Source: Rhodoferax sp. (lineage in GTDB: Bacteria > Pseudomonadota > Gammaproteobacteria > Burkholderiales > Burkholderiaceae_C). From it: a stretch of DNA of 64,000 bases. Below, piece after piece: positions 1-8,899 of the stretch; position 1 is the stretch's first letter; each line of letters begins with the position of its first letter. The translations under genes were made by a program, and so were the position numbers. The notes beneath the pieces were generated by a model. It was not told where the DNA came from and did no database searches. It saw nothing but the letters and a program-made list of their open reading frames with translations. The stretch is from assembly GCA_024235935.1 (NCBI GenBank), contig JACKLL010000009.1, positions 104,335 through 168,334 of the forward strand. The letters are read 5' to 3'.

Positions 1-1486
1 CACGGGTGCCCATGCGCACCTTGACGCCGGGCGCCAGGCTGGCCTGGCTGCGGTAGATCCCGGGAACACCGAGTTCCGCCATCCAGTTGCCCCAGCTGCT
101 GTTGGCCAGGATCATGGCCTCGGCCACGATCAGGTCCAGTGGCGCACCGCGCTGGCGCACCGATATCTGCACCTGCTCATGGCCTTCGGGCTGCGCACCC
201 GCGCCGCCGACCAGGCGGAAGTTGTAGTCGGGCCGGTTGAAGGTCTCCGGCTTGCCTCGCACCTGGATGCGCTGGGCCTTGAGATGCTCCGCCACGCGAT
301 ACAGAAATGCCAGCTGGGCGCGCATGTCCGGCGCCAATGGATCCGTACCTGGCGCATGCTGGAATTCGGGCTGCTGCAGCCACTGCGTGGTGACGACCTG
401 GTCGAGCTGGTCATGGCGCAGATTGGCGGCAATCGGCACCCGCTCGATCCGGGTCTCGGTTGCGCTGATCTCCAGCGTCTGCTCGTCCATGGTCACATAC
501 AGCGAGACCGCCGGGCAATCGCGGCCTTCGCGCAGGGTATAGGTCTGCACCACGGCATCCGGCAGCATCGTGACCTTGAAACCCGGCATGTAGACCGTGG
601 ACAGGCGCGCCCGACCCAGCTGGTCGATCGCGTCGCCCGGCTGGATGGCGAGCCCCGGCGCCGCAATATGGATGCCCAGAATCACCTTGCCGCTGCCCAG
701 GCCCTGCAGGCTCAGCGCATCGTCGATCTCGGTGGTGGCCGAATCGTCGATGGAGAACGCCCGCACCGGCGCCAGCGGCAACTCGTCGCGGATGGCCTCG
801 GCCTGCAGTGCGGGAAAGTCGATGCCCTTGGGGAAATTCTCGAACAGGAACCGGCGCCAGTGGAACTGGTAGGCCGAGTCGATCGCACCAGCCTTCTGGA
901 GCAGGTCCAGCGGCGCCAGGTGGGTGGCACGCGAGGCTTCCACCACCGCACGGTACTCCGGCGCATTCTTGTCCGGCTTGAACAGGATCTTGTACAGCTG
1001 CTCGCGCACCGGCTCCGGACAGCGCCCGGCGCCCAGTTCGACCACCCAATGGTCTATCTGCTGCTGCACCTGCTTCTTCTTCTCGATCGCGGCCAGCGCC
1101 AGCGCCAGCACGTCGGCGGACGCCTTGCGAAAACGTCCCTTGCCGGCACGGCGGAAATAATGCGGCGCCTCGAACAGGCAGATCAGGGCACCGACCTGCT
1201 GTTCCAGCGTGGCCTTGTCGCTGAAGTACTCGCGCGCCAGATCGGCAAAGCCGAACTCCGCGTCTGGCGCGAACTCCCAGGCCATGTCGAGTTCGATTCC
1301 GGCGCAGATCTCGCGCGCCGCGGCCAGCAGCTGCGCCGGCGCCGGCTTCTCGAACGTGACCAGAATGTTGGCCGCCTTGACCTTGGCACGCTTTCCGCTG
1401 TCGAGCTCCACCTGGGCCGACGCGTCCGACTGTGACAATACCCGACCGGTCAGGAACTTGCCGGCTTCTTCAAACAATACAAACAT
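1..1486 (-). CDS. RNB-domain exoribonuclease (RNase II/R family), C-terminus beyond the window
   Basis: The gene enters from the left edge, so only about the first 495 residues are visible. It would degrade RNA 3' to 5' in the cytoplasm. The first ~230 residues are poorly conserved and presumably form the nucleic-acid-binding part. The catalytic RNB domain then begins with the acidic cluster SIDDSATTEIDDAL near residue 245, which matches the Mg-binding Asp cluster of RNase II/R enzymes. The ATG at 1486 is chosen because it opens the protein (MFVLFEEAGKF). The following gene is on the same strand. The family is clear; whether it is an Rnb or an Rnr-type enzyme cannot be decided without the C-terminal S1 region. 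Confidence 0.85.
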   Translation of the reverse strand, partial: MFVLFEEAGKFLTGRVLSQSDASAQVELDSGKRAKVKAANILVTFEKPAPAQLLAAAREICAGIELDMAWEFAPDAEFGFADLAREYFSDKATLEQQVGALICLFEAPHYFRRAGKGRFRKASADVLALALAAIEKKKQVQQQIDHWVVELGAGRCPEPVREQLYKILFKPDKNAPEYRAVVEASRATHLAPLDLLQKAGAIDSAYQFHWRRFLFENFPKGIDFPALQAEAIRDELPLAPVRAFSIDDSATTEIDDALSLQGLGSGKVILGIHIAAPGLAIQPGDAIDQLGRARLSTVYMPGFKVTMLPDAVVQTYTLREGRDCPAVSLYVTMDEQTLEISATETRIERVPIAANLRHDQLDQVVTTQWLQQPEFQHAPGTDPLAPDMRAQLAFLYRVAEHLKAQRIQVRGKPETFNRPDYNFRLVGGAGAQPEGHEQVQISVRQRGAPLDLIVAEAMILANSSWGNWMAELGVPGIYRSQASLAPGVKVRMGTR

Positions 1487-1555
1487 GGCCGGTATTGTCC
1501 CTGCAAACATCGCAGGGCCTGCCGCGCCAGCCGCGTGACGGAATGCAACAGCGGT

Positions 1556-2152
1556 TCAGGCCAGGTTCAGAAAGCGCATGACGGTGTCGATATGGTCTGC
1601 AAAATCGCTGATTCCATGGTCGCTGGCTTCCAGCAGTTGCAGTCGTACCCCGGGATACCGCGCCACCATCTCGCGCCAGTCCAACACCTCGTCCCCCTTG
1701 GCGGCCAGCAGGTAATAGCGCTCCGGCTGCGTCGGTCCGCCGCATGCCAGGTCGCGCAGTTCATCGACGAAACCGGGCTCGAACACCAGCCGCTGCGTCG
1801 GGTCATGCCATGCCGCGTGCTCGCCCCCCTGTGTCGCCAGGTCGCGCGCCGCATGAACCGCCGGGTTGAGCAGCACCGCCTTCGCCGTGCTCTGCTCGGC
1901 CAGCCAGGTGGCATAAAAGCCCCCCAGCGAGGACCCGATCACGGCCATCCGCTCGCGGGGCCAGTCGCAAACCCCCTGCTGCACCAGGGCCATGGCCTGG
2001 CGCGGCGACATCGGAAGCTGCGGACACCACCAGGTCACGGCCGGATGCACACGGGCGATCCGCTCGGCCATCATGCGGGACTTGGCCGATCCGGGCGAGG
2101 ATCGGAAACCGTGCAGGTACAGCACGTGGGTGGTGGACTCGGCTCGGGACAT
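1556..2152 (-). CDS. YqiA/YcfP-like alpha/beta-hydrolase esterase
   Basis: A 198-residue cytoplasmic alpha/beta-hydrolase, the normal length for YqiA-type esterases. The N-terminal strand ends in LYLHGFRSSP (oxyanion loop, residues 11-20). The nucleophile elbow is GSSLG with Ser75, the acid is probably Asp154 in KGDEVLD, and the base is His179 in SDHG, so the triad is complete. It lies 70 bp upstream of the RNB nuclease on the same strand and diverges from rodA. The start at 2152 gives the canonical short N-terminus. The natural substrate of this family is not known. Confidence 0.8.
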   Translation of the reverse strand: MSRAESTTHVLYLHGFRSSPGSAKSRMMAERIARVHPAVTWWCPQLPMSPRQAMALVQQGVCDWPRERMAVIGSSLGGFYATWLAEQSTAKAVLLNPAVHAARDLATQGGEHAAWHDPTQRLVFEPGFVDELRDLACGGPTQPERYYLLAAKGDEVLDWREMVARYPGVRLQLLEASDHGISDFADHIDTVMRFLNLA

Positions 2153-2206
2153 GGCGCAATGATAGGGAGCCGGCTGCGCCCGGGCGCGGCGGCAGGATAA
2201 TCCGGC

Positions 2207-3361
2207 ATGGCCGCAGTATTTGAAAAGCCGTCCTTGTGGCGCCGCGTCTCCCCGCTGTTTGGCGGTTTCGACGCCCTCCTCCTCTTTGCCGTCCTGATGC
2301 TGGCGGGCGCCGGCCTGTTGACGATGTATTCGTCCGGCTACGACCACGGCACCCGTTTCAACGACCACGGGCGCAACATGCTGATTGCCGCCGGCATCAT
2401 GTTCGTGGTGGCACAGATTCCGCCGCAGCGCCTGATGGCGGTTGCATTGCCGCTGTATGCGACCGGCGTGGCGCTGCTGATTGCCGTGGCCCTGTTCGGC
2501 ATCACGCGCAAGGGCGCGACCCGCTGGCTCAATCTGGGCGTGACGATACAGCCCAGCGAAATCCTGAAGATCGCGATGCCGCTGATGCTGGCCTGGTGGT
2601 TCCAGAAGCGCGAAGGGCAGTTGCGGCCTCTCGACTTTGCGGTGGGCGCCATCCTGCTGGCGATTCCGGTCGGACTCATCATGAAGCAGCCCGACCTCGG
2701 AACCTCGCTGCTGGTGCTGGCTGCCGGGCTTTCCGTCATCTTTTTTGCCGGCCTGAGCTGGAAACTGGTGCTGCCGCCGGTGGCCCTGGCCATTGCCGGC
2801 ATCGTGCTGCTGGTGATCTTCGAGCCCAGCCTGTGCGCCGACGGCGTGCGCTGGTCGGTGCTGCGCGACTACCAGCAGCAGCGCATCTGCACGCTGCTCG
2901 ACCCGACCAAGGACCCGCTGGGCAAGGGCTTTCACATCATCCAGGGCATGATCGCCATCGGCTCCGGCGGGGTCTGGGGCAAGGGCTTCATGCAGGGCAC
3001 GCAAACCCATCTGGAGTTCATTCCGGAGCGCACGACCGACTTCATCTTTGCCGCATTTGGCGAGGAGTTCGGCCTGATCGGCAACCTGCTGCTGATATTC
3101 GCCTTTTCCTTTCTGGTGATCCGGGCGCTGACGATTGCGCTGGAGGCGCCCACGCTGTTCTCGCGGCTGCTGGCCGGCGCGCTGGCCATGATGTTCTTCT
3201 CCTATGCCTTCGTGAACATGGGCATGGTCAGCGGCATCCTGCCGGTGGTGGGCGTTCCGCTGCCCTTCATCAGCTACGGTGGCACCGCCATGGTGACGCT
3301 GGGACTGGCGCTGGGCATGCTGATGTCGATCAGCAAGTCGCACCGGCTGATTCAGTCATGA
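2207..3361 (+). CDS. rodA: Rod shape-determining protein RodA (SEDS peptidoglycan glycosyltransferase)
   Basis: RodA polymerises lipid II into glycan strands in the elongasome, paired with PBP2 in the inner membrane. The 384-residue protein has about ten hydrophobic segments and the SEDS signatures: KGATRWLNLG, QPSEILKIAMPL, the long extracytoplasmic loop ending in EFIPERTTDFIFAAFGEEFG, and the last segment VPLPFISYGGTAMV. The length matches RodA better than FtsW. The usual partner mrdA is not in the visible sequence; here rodA starts its own unit divergent from an esterase. Confidence is high for SEDS, slightly less for RodA versus FtsW. Confidence 0.93.
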   Translation: MAAVFEKPSLWRRVSPLFGGFDALLLFAVLMLAGAGLLTMYSSGYDHGTRFNDHGRNMLIAAGIMFVVAQIPPQRLMAVALPLYATGVALLIAVALFGITRKGATRWLNLGVTIQPSEILKIAMPLMLAWWFQKREGQLRPLDFAVGAILLAIPVGLIMKQPDLGTSLLVLAAGLSVIFFAGLSWKLVLPPVALAIAGIVLLVIFEPSLCADGVRWSVLRDYQQQRICTLLDPTKDPLGKGFHIIQGMIAIGSGGVWGKGFMQGTQTHLEFIPERTTDFIFAAFGEEFGLIGNLLLIFAFSFLVIRALTIALEAPTLFSRLLAGALAMMFFSYAFVNMGMVSGILPVVGVPLPFISYGGTAMVTLGLALGMLMSISKSHRLIQS

Positions 3362-3419
3362 ACGTGGCCGCACCGCAGCCAGAGTCGCTCTGCCACTGCG
3401 CGCAGCCGCAGACAACGCC

Positions 3420-4310
3420 ATGAGCGCCCCCTACCCGGTGGCGATCATCGGCGTCGGCAACATGGGCGGTGCGATGGCCGGGCGCTTGCTCGACCGCGGC
3501 TGGCCGGTGCATGTCTGCGATTGCCTGCCCGCGCGCAGCCAGGCGCTGGCGGCACGGGGTGCGACGGCGCACGCGAACGCGGCCGACGCGGCACAGGCTG
3601 CGAAGCTCACCATCGTCTGCGTCGTCGACGCGGCGCAAAGCCAGGACGTGCTGTTCGGCGCCGGCGCGGTGGCCGATGCCATGCACCTGGGCCATACCGT
3701 GATGCTGTGTCCAACCCTGTCGCCCGGTGACGTCGAGGCGATCGCGCTGCAACTGCGGCCGTTCGGCCTGCACCTGATCGACGCGCCGATGTCGGGCGGA
3801 CCCGCGCGGGCGCGCGAAGGCAGCATGAGCCTGATGCTGGCCTGCCCGCCAACCGTCTTCGAACGCCACCGCGCATTGATCGAGACGCTGTCGAACAAGG
3901 TGTTCCGCATCAGCGAGAACCCCGGTGACGGCGCCCGCACCAAGCTCGTCAACAATCTGGCGGCCGGCATCAACCTGGTGGGCGCAGCGGAGGTGCTGGC
4001 ACTGGCGCAGCGCATGGGACTGGACGCGGCAGCTACGCTGGACGTGATCGAGCAATCCAGCGGCCAGAGCTGGATCGGCTCCGACCGCATGCGCCGTGCC
4101 ATCCGCGGCGACCTGGTGCCGCGCGCCCACATGACGCTGCTGGAGAAAGACACCCGGCTGGCGCTGCAGGCAGCCCGGGACGTGGGTTTCGACGGGCCGC
4201 TGGGCGCCCGCGCGCGCGACGTGTTCGCCCAGGCCAGCGCGGGCGGCATGTCCGAACTGGACGATGCGGCATTGCTGCAATGGTTGTCGCGGGACGCGCC
4301 ACCCGGCTGA
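3420..4310 (+). CDS. NAD(P)-dependent beta-hydroxyacid dehydrogenase (3-hydroxyisobutyrate dehydrogenase family)
   Basis: A 296-residue reductase that would oxidise a short beta-hydroxyacid with NAD(P). The Rossmann motif GVGNMG is at residues 11-16, the substrate-binding motif DAPMSGG at 121-127, and the catalytic lysine is Lys175 in GARTKLVNN, followed by the all-helical C-terminal domain. These are the family hallmarks (MmsB, GarR, GlxR). It begins 58 bp after rodA and may be co-transcribed with it. The exact substrate cannot be read from the sequence; GarR-like or MmsB-like roles are both possible. Confidence 0.8.
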   Translation: MSAPYPVAIIGVGNMGGAMAGRLLDRGWPVHVCDCLPARSQALAARGATAHANAADAAQAAKLTIVCVVDAAQSQDVLFGAGAVADAMHLGHTVMLCPTLSPGDVEAIALQLRPFGLHLIDAPMSGGPARAREGSMSLMLACPPTVFERHRALIETLSNKVFRISENPGDGARTKLVNNLAAGINLVGAAEVLALAQRMGLDAAATLDVIEQSSGQSWIGSDRMRRAIRGDLVPRAHMTLLEKDTRLALQAARDVGFDGPLGARARDVFAQASAGGMSELDDAALLQWLSRDAPPG

Positions 4311-4383
4311 TCAGGCACGGTGGGGGTACGGCGCCGATTGCCTCGCTGCGGACGCGGGCAAGGCACGCAGCCTAAAATGCGCC

Positions 4384-5844
4384 ATGATCTCTCGCGAACC
4401 CACCATCGAACGCCTGGCCATCGCCAAGGCCCTGCTGCTCACCCCTTTCGGCCTGGACGAGTCGCATCTGAGCGCAGCCCTGGCCCAGATCCGGGCGCAC
4501 AAGGTCGACGACGCGGACCTGTATTTCCAGTACACCCGCAGCGAAGGCTGGGGGCTGGAGGAAGGCATCGTCAAGTCGGGTTCGTTCAGCATCGACCAGG
4601 GCGTGGGGGTCCGGGCGGTCAGTGGCGAGAAAACCGCATTTGCCTATTCGGACGATATCTCCCAGGCCTCGCTGACCGACGCAGCCCTGACGGTGCGCGC
4701 CATCGCCACTGCCTCGCGCAGCGGGCGTACCAAGGTCAGCCCGCGCAGCATTGCCGCAACCCGCTCCCTGTATCCCGATCTGGACCCGATCGCCACCATG
4801 GACAGCGCCGCCAAGGTGGCCCTGCTGGGCAGGGTCGAGAAGCTGGCGCGGGCCAAGGACCCGCGCGTGGCGCAGGTCATGGCCAATCTGGCCAGTGAGT
4901 ACGACGTGGTGCTGGTGGCGCGCGCCGATGGCACATTGGCCGCCGACGTGCGTCCGCTGGTGCGGCTGAGCGTAACCGTGATCGCCGAGCAGAAGGGTCG
5001 CCGCGAGGTCGGCAGCGCCGGAGGCGGCGGCCGCTTCTCCCTGGCCTATTTCGACGACGCGCTGATCGGCAAATATGTCGATGAGGCCGTGACGGCCGCC
5101 TTGACCAACCTCGAGTCGCGTCCGGCCCCGGCCGGCGAGATGACGGTGGTCCTTGGCCCGGGCTGGCCTGGCATTTTGCTGCACGAGGCCATCGGCCATG
5201 GACTGGAAGGCGACTTCAACCGCAAAGGGTCCAGCGCCTTCAGCGGCCGCATCGGCCAGCGCGTGGCCGCCAAGGGCGTGACGGTGCTCGACGATGGCAC
5301 CATCAATGACCGGCGCGGTTCGCTGAACGTGGACGACGAAGGCAATGCCAGCCAGCGCAATGTGCTGATCGAAGACGGCATCCTCAAGGGCTACATCCAG
5401 GATGCGATGAATGCCCGACTGATGGGCGTCGCGCCCACCGGCAATGGCCGTCGCGAGAGTTATGCCCACGTGCCGATGCCGCGCATGACCAACACCTACA
5501 TGCTGGCCGGCGACATGGCGCCGCAGGAGATCGTCTCGAGCATCAAGCGCGGCCTGTATGCCACCAATTTCGGCGGCGGCCAGGTCGACATCACCTCGGG
5601 CAAGTTCGTGTTCTCGGCCAGCCAGGCCTACTGGGTCGAGAATGGCAAGATCCAGTATCCGGTCAAGGGCGCGACCATCGTGGGCAACGGCCCCGACGCG
5701 CTGACCCGGGTCAGCATGATCGGCAACGACATGCAGCTCGACAGCGGCGTGGGCACCTGCGGCAAGGAAGGCCAGAGTGTGCCGGTCGGCGTCGGCCAGC
5801 CGACACTGCGCATCGACGGCCTGACGGTCGGCGGCACGGCCTGA
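4384..5844 (+). CDS. tldD: Metalloprotease TldD
   Basis: TldD works with TldE/PmbA as a heterodimeric zinc protease that trims unfolded peptides and matures microcin-like products. The 486-residue length equals that of known TldD proteins. The zinc motif HEAIGH is at residues 267-272, followed by the conserved stretch GHGLEGDFNRKGSSAFSGR, and the C-terminal block FGGGQVDITSGKFVFSASQAY is typical. The ATG at 4384 is preferred to upstream in-frame codons because it aligns with the family N-terminus (MISREPTIERL). No pmbA is visible here. The gene precedes the aroG leader by 45 bp. Confidence 0.95.
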   Translation: MISREPTIERLAIAKALLLTPFGLDESHLSAALAQIRAHKVDDADLYFQYTRSEGWGLEEGIVKSGSFSIDQGVGVRAVSGEKTAFAYSDDISQASLTDAALTVRAIATASRSGRTKVSPRSIAATRSLYPDLDPIATMDSAAKVALLGRVEKLARAKDPRVAQVMANLASEYDVVLVARADGTLAADVRPLVRLSVTVIAEQKGRREVGSAGGGGRFSLAYFDDALIGKYVDEAVTAALTNLESRPAPAGEMTVVLGPGWPGILLHEAIGHGLEGDFNRKGSSAFSGRIGQRVAAKGVTVLDDGTINDRRGSLNVDDEGNASQRNVLIEDGILKGYIQDAMNARLMGVAPTGNGRRESYAHVPMPRMTNTYMLAGDMAPQEIVSSIKRGLYATNFGGGQVDITSGKFVFSASQAYWVENGKIQYPVKGATIVGNGPDALTRVSMIGNDMQLDSGVGTCGKEGQSVPVGVGQPTLRIDGLTVGGTA

Positions 5845-5851
5845 ACACGCT

Positions 5852-5882
5852 TTGGGCCGGCACTTTTTTTTCATGCTAAAGT
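5852..5882 (+). promoter_or_regulatory. Candidate extended -10 promoter of the aroG leader
   Basis: TTGGGC (5852-5857) and TAAAGT (5877-5882) are separated by 19 bp, and the -10 is preceded by TGC, giving the extended form TGNTAAAGT. Transcription would start near 5889, at the first base of the leader-peptide ATG. The assignment is by eye and the long spacer makes the -35 uncertain. Confidence 0.4.
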
Positions 5883-5889
5883 CGCCGCC

Positions 5890-5958
5890 ATGCTGACCGC
5901 ACGATTTTTCTTTAGCTATTTCTGGTTCTCAAGCGCCGACGGCGGAAGAGAGAAGTAG
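5890..5958 (+). CDS. Phe-rich leader peptide of the aroG attenuator
   Basis: A 22-codon ORF starting ATG and ending TAG contains RFFFSYFWFS: five Phe codons plus one Tyr and one Trp within nine codons (5905-5931). It ends 98 bp before aroG, whose product makes the precursor of exactly these amino acids. No Shine-Dalgarno sequence precedes it. CGGCGG at 5940-5945 can pair with CCGCCG at 5995-6000, the left arm of the downstream terminator, so ribosome stalling on the Phe codons would favour antitermination. This is the classic layout of a translation-coupled attenuator such as pheA/pheST leaders; the function is inferred from layout. Confidence 0.85.
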   Translation: MLTARFFFSYFWFSSADGGREK

Positions 5959-5991
5959 TCGTGTCACCCAGCTGATACCCGAATCTCCCCG

Positions 5992-6026
5992 AAACCGCCG
6001 GCAACCCCGGCGGTTTTTTTGTTTTT
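5992..6026 (+). terminator. Attenuator terminator upstream of aroG
   Basis: A perfect 10-bp stem (AAACCGCCGG at 5992-6001 with CCGGCGGTTT at 6007-6016, loop CAACC) is followed by a run of T (TTTTTTTGTTTTTG). It sits between the leader peptide and the aroG start, so it can act only as an attenuator of aroG or as an inefficient terminator. Confidence 0.9.
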
Positions 6027-6056
6027 GGCCCTTCACTTTCTTCCAGGATCACAACC

Positions 6057-7220
6057 ATGACCTCACAGACATCCCCCTGGCAATCCGATACGCCCGCACA
6101 ACGCAGCCAGCAGGACCGCAGCAACAGCCAATCGATCAGCGACCGGACCAGCCAGACCGATGACGAACGTATCAAGGCCATCAACGTGTTACCCCCACCC
6201 GATCACCTGATCCGCTTCTTCCCGATCAGCGGAACGCCGGTCGAAGAACTGATCACCCGCACCCGCGGCAATATCCAGAACATCATGGAAGGTCGCGACG
6301 ACCGGCTGCTGGTCGTCATCGGCCCCTGCTCGATCCATGACCCGGTGGCAGCGCAGGAATATGCGCGCCAATTGCTGCAGCAACGCCACAAATACCGCGA
6401 TACGCTGGAGATCGTCATGCGGGTCTACTTCGAGAAGCCACGCACCACGGTGGGCTGGAAAGGCCTGATCAACGACCCTTACCTGGACGAGACCTTCCGG
6501 ATCGACGAGGGCCTGCGCATCGCGCGCCAGCTGCTGATCGAGATCAATCGCCTGGGCCTGCCGGCCGGCAGCGAGTTCCTGGACGTGATCTCGCCGCAGT
6601 ACCTCGGTGACCTGATCTCCTGGGGCGCCATCGGCGCACGCACGACCGAAAGCCAGGTGCACCGCGAGCTGGCCTCGGGCCTGTCGGCACCCATCGGTTT
6701 CAAGAACGGCACCGATGGCAACATCAAGATCGCCACCGACGCGATCCAGGCGGCCGCCGGCGGCCACCACTTTCTGTCGGTGCACAAGAACGGCCAGGTG
6801 GCGATCGTACAGACCAACGGCAACCAGAACTGCCACGTGATTCTGCGCGGTGGCAAGGCGCCGAACTACGATGCGGACAGTGTCGCCGCCGCCTGCAAGG
6901 CCTTGACCGCCGCCGGACTGCCGCCCACCCTGATGGTCGACTGCAGCCATGCCAACAGCAGCAAGCAGCACGAGAAGCAGCTCGATGTGGCGCGCGCAGT
7001 CGCCAGCCAGGTCGCAGGTGGCTCGCACAGCGTGTTCGGCGTCATGGTCGAGAGCCATCTGCAGCCCGGTGCGCAGAAATTCACCCCGGGCAAGGACACC
7101 CCGCAGTCACTGGAATACGGCAAGAGCATCACCGATGCCTGCCTGGGCTGGGACCATTCGCTGGAACTGCTCGCCTGCCTGTCCGAATCGGTGGCGGCAC
7201 GCCGGGCGCGCGCAAGCTAG
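6057..7220 (+). CDS. aroG: 3-deoxy-7-phosphoheptulonate (DAHP) synthase, class I, AroG type
   Basis: Catalyses condensation of phosphoenolpyruvate and erythrose 4-phosphate, the first step of aromatic amino acid synthesis, in the cytoplasm. The protein has 387 residues, about 35 more than E. coli AroG, because of a Ser/Gln-rich N-terminal tail (residues 1-33). The core shows IGPCSIHD with metal-binding Cys91, the PEP-site block EFLDVISPQYLGDLISWGAI, the GARTTESQVHREL segment, GFKNGTDG and the metal-site DCSHANSSK. The N-terminal DDERIK corresponds to the regulatory DDLRIK of E. coli AroG, so allosteric feedback is likely. The Phe-rich leader suggests phenylalanine control at transcription too. 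Confidence 0.95.
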   Translation: MTSQTSPWQSDTPAQRSQQDRSNSQSISDRTSQTDDERIKAINVLPPPDHLIRFFPISGTPVEELITRTRGNIQNIMEGRDDRLLVVIGPCSIHDPVAAQEYARQLLQQRHKYRDTLEIVMRVYFEKPRTTVGWKGLINDPYLDETFRIDEGLRIARQLLIEINRLGLPAGSEFLDVISPQYLGDLISWGAIGARTTESQVHRELASGLSAPIGFKNGTDGNIKIATDAIQAAAGGHHFLSVHKNGQVAIVQTNGNQNCHVILRGGKAPNYDADSVAAACKALTAAGLPPTLMVDCSHANSSKQHEKQLDVARAVASQVAGGSHSVFGVMVESHLQPGAQKFTPGKDTPQSLEYGKSITDACLGWDHSLELLACLSESVAARRARAS

Positions 7221-7268
7221 GTACGGCCCGGAACCGGGCCTGCCGGCGACGGCTACCCCGCGCCGGTG

Positions 7269-8756
7269 TCAGGCCACGGCGGCGACAGGCCGCGAGACGG
7301 CGGCTACGCGCGGCGCCCCCAGGGCGTCAATCAGCTTCTGGTGGATGCCACCGAAACCACCGTTGCTCATGCAAAGAATCTGGTCACCCGGACGCACCCG
7401 GGCCAGCACCTGCGCCACCAGCGTATCGATGTCGGGCGCCACGATGGCCTTGTCCCCCAGCGGCGCCAAGGCATCGGCTGCGTCCCAGCCCAGTCCGCCC
7501 GAATGGCAGAACGCCAGATCGACCGCGTCCAGGCTCCAGGGCAGCTGCGCCTTCATGGCGCCGAGTTTCATGGTGTTGGTGCGCGGCTCGAACACGGCCA
7601 GAATCCGCACCGAATCGCCGACCTTGTGCCGCAGCCCGTCGACCGTGGTGCGGATCGCCGTCGGGTGGTGGGCGAAGTCGTCGTAAAGCTGGACTGGCGC
7701 CGCACCGGCAGGCGCGCCCGCCAGCGCGATGCTGGCACGCAGCTCCATGCGCCGGCGCACGTTGCCGAATTGCGCCAGGGCCTGCGCGGCATCTGCAGGC
7801 GCCACACCCACGTGCTCTGCGGCGGCGATCGCCGCCAGCGCGTTGAGCTGGTTGTGGGTGCCACTGAGTGACCACGCGACGCTGGCCACCACCTCGCCAT
7901 GGCGCAGCACCTGGAAGCGGTCGGGCTCGCCCAGCGCGGTGTAGTCGCTGACGGCGGCACCGAAGCTGCGCAGTTCGCTCCAGCACCCGGCTGCCATGAC
8001 ACGGGCCAGGCTTTCTTCCAGACCGTTGACGATGATGCGGCCACTGCCGTTCGGTCCGGCGCCAGGAACGATGCGTACCAGATGGCGGAATTGGCGCTCG
8101 ATTGCAGCCAGATCGTCGAAGATGTCCGCGTGATCGAATTCAAGGTTGTTCAGGATGACCGTACGGGGACGGTAATGGACGAACTTGCTGCGCTTGTCGA
8201 AAAATGCGGTGTCGTACTCATCGGCCTCGATCACGAACAGGGGCTTGCGGGCGCACCCGTCCGGCGTGGCGGGCGGCATGCCGCCCAGACGCGCCGAACG
8301 ATCGAAGTTCATCGGCACGCCGCCGATCAGAAAGCCCGGCGCCAGGCCGGCCTGCTCCAGGATCCAGGCCAGCATCGCAGTGGTCGTGGTCTTGCCGTGG
8401 GTGCCAGCAACCGCCAGCACATGCCGGCCCTGCAGCACATGGTCGGACAGCCACTGCGGTCCACTGGTGTAGGGTGCTCCCGCATCGAGGATCGCCTCCA
8501 TCAGTGGATAACGCGCCGTGCCGTCCGGCCGGCGCGCACGGCTCACGACATTGCCGACCACGAACATGTCGGGCGCAAGCGCCAGTTGTTCGGCCCCATA
8601 ACCCTCCATCAGCTCGATGCCCAGGGCCCGCAACTGGTCGCTCATCGGCGGGTAGACGCCGGTATCGCAACCGGTGACGGTATGGCCCAGTTCACGCGCC
8701 AGCGCCGCGAGCCCGCCCATGAAGGTGCCGCAGATGCCCAGGATATGAATGTGCAT
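7269..8756 (-). CDS. mpl: UDP-N-acetylmuramate:L-alanyl-gamma-D-glutamyl-meso-diaminopimelate ligase
   Basis: Mpl recycles cell-wall tripeptide by attaching it to UDP-MurNAc with ATP. The 495-residue protein is a Mur ligase: it begins MHIHILGICGTFMGGLA (nucleotide-binding fold), has the ATP P-loop GTHGKTTTT at residues 118-126, EADEYDTAFFDKRSKF, and DDFAHHPTAIRTTVDGL in the C-terminal domain. The GICGTFMGG N-terminus distinguishes Mpl from MurC. Together with ampD at 20475, it indicates an intact peptidoglycan recycling route. It converges on aroG and diverges from the gene at 8900. Confidence 0.93.
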   Translation of the reverse strand: MHIHILGICGTFMGGLAALARELGHTVTGCDTGVYPPMSDQLRALGIELMEGYGAEQLALAPDMFVVGNVVSRARRPDGTARYPLMEAILDAGAPYTSGPQWLSDHVLQGRHVLAVAGTHGKTTTTAMLAWILEQAGLAPGFLIGGVPMNFDRSARLGGMPPATPDGCARKPLFVIEADEYDTAFFDKRSKFVHYRPRTVILNNLEFDHADIFDDLAAIERQFRHLVRIVPGAGPNGSGRIIVNGLEESLARVMAAGCWSELRSFGAAVSDYTALGEPDRFQVLRHGEVVASVAWSLSGTHNQLNALAAIAAAEHVGVAPADAAQALAQFGNVRRRMELRASIALAGAPAGAAPVQLYDDFAHHPTAIRTTVDGLRHKVGDSVRILAVFEPRTNTMKLGAMKAQLPWSLDAVDLAFCHSGGLGWDAADALAPLGDKAIVAPDIDTLVAQVLARVRPGDQILCMSNGGFGGIHQKLIDALGAPRVAAVSRPVAAVA

Positions 8757-8899
8757 CGCAGGATTTTAGGCGACGGCCTGCGCGCCGCGAGCCGCCACGG
8801 CCAGCGACAGCACGCGCCCAATGCCGGCCTTCCCTACGGGGATTGCCATGGTCCGTGGCGGGTCGTACGGCAGGCATCGGGCAGGGCTGCCCTGCAAGC

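Noticed and set aside
179..1435. A 418-codon plus-strand open frame
   Set aside because: It is a shadow of the RNB exoribonuclease on the other strand, whose catalytic motif is clear.
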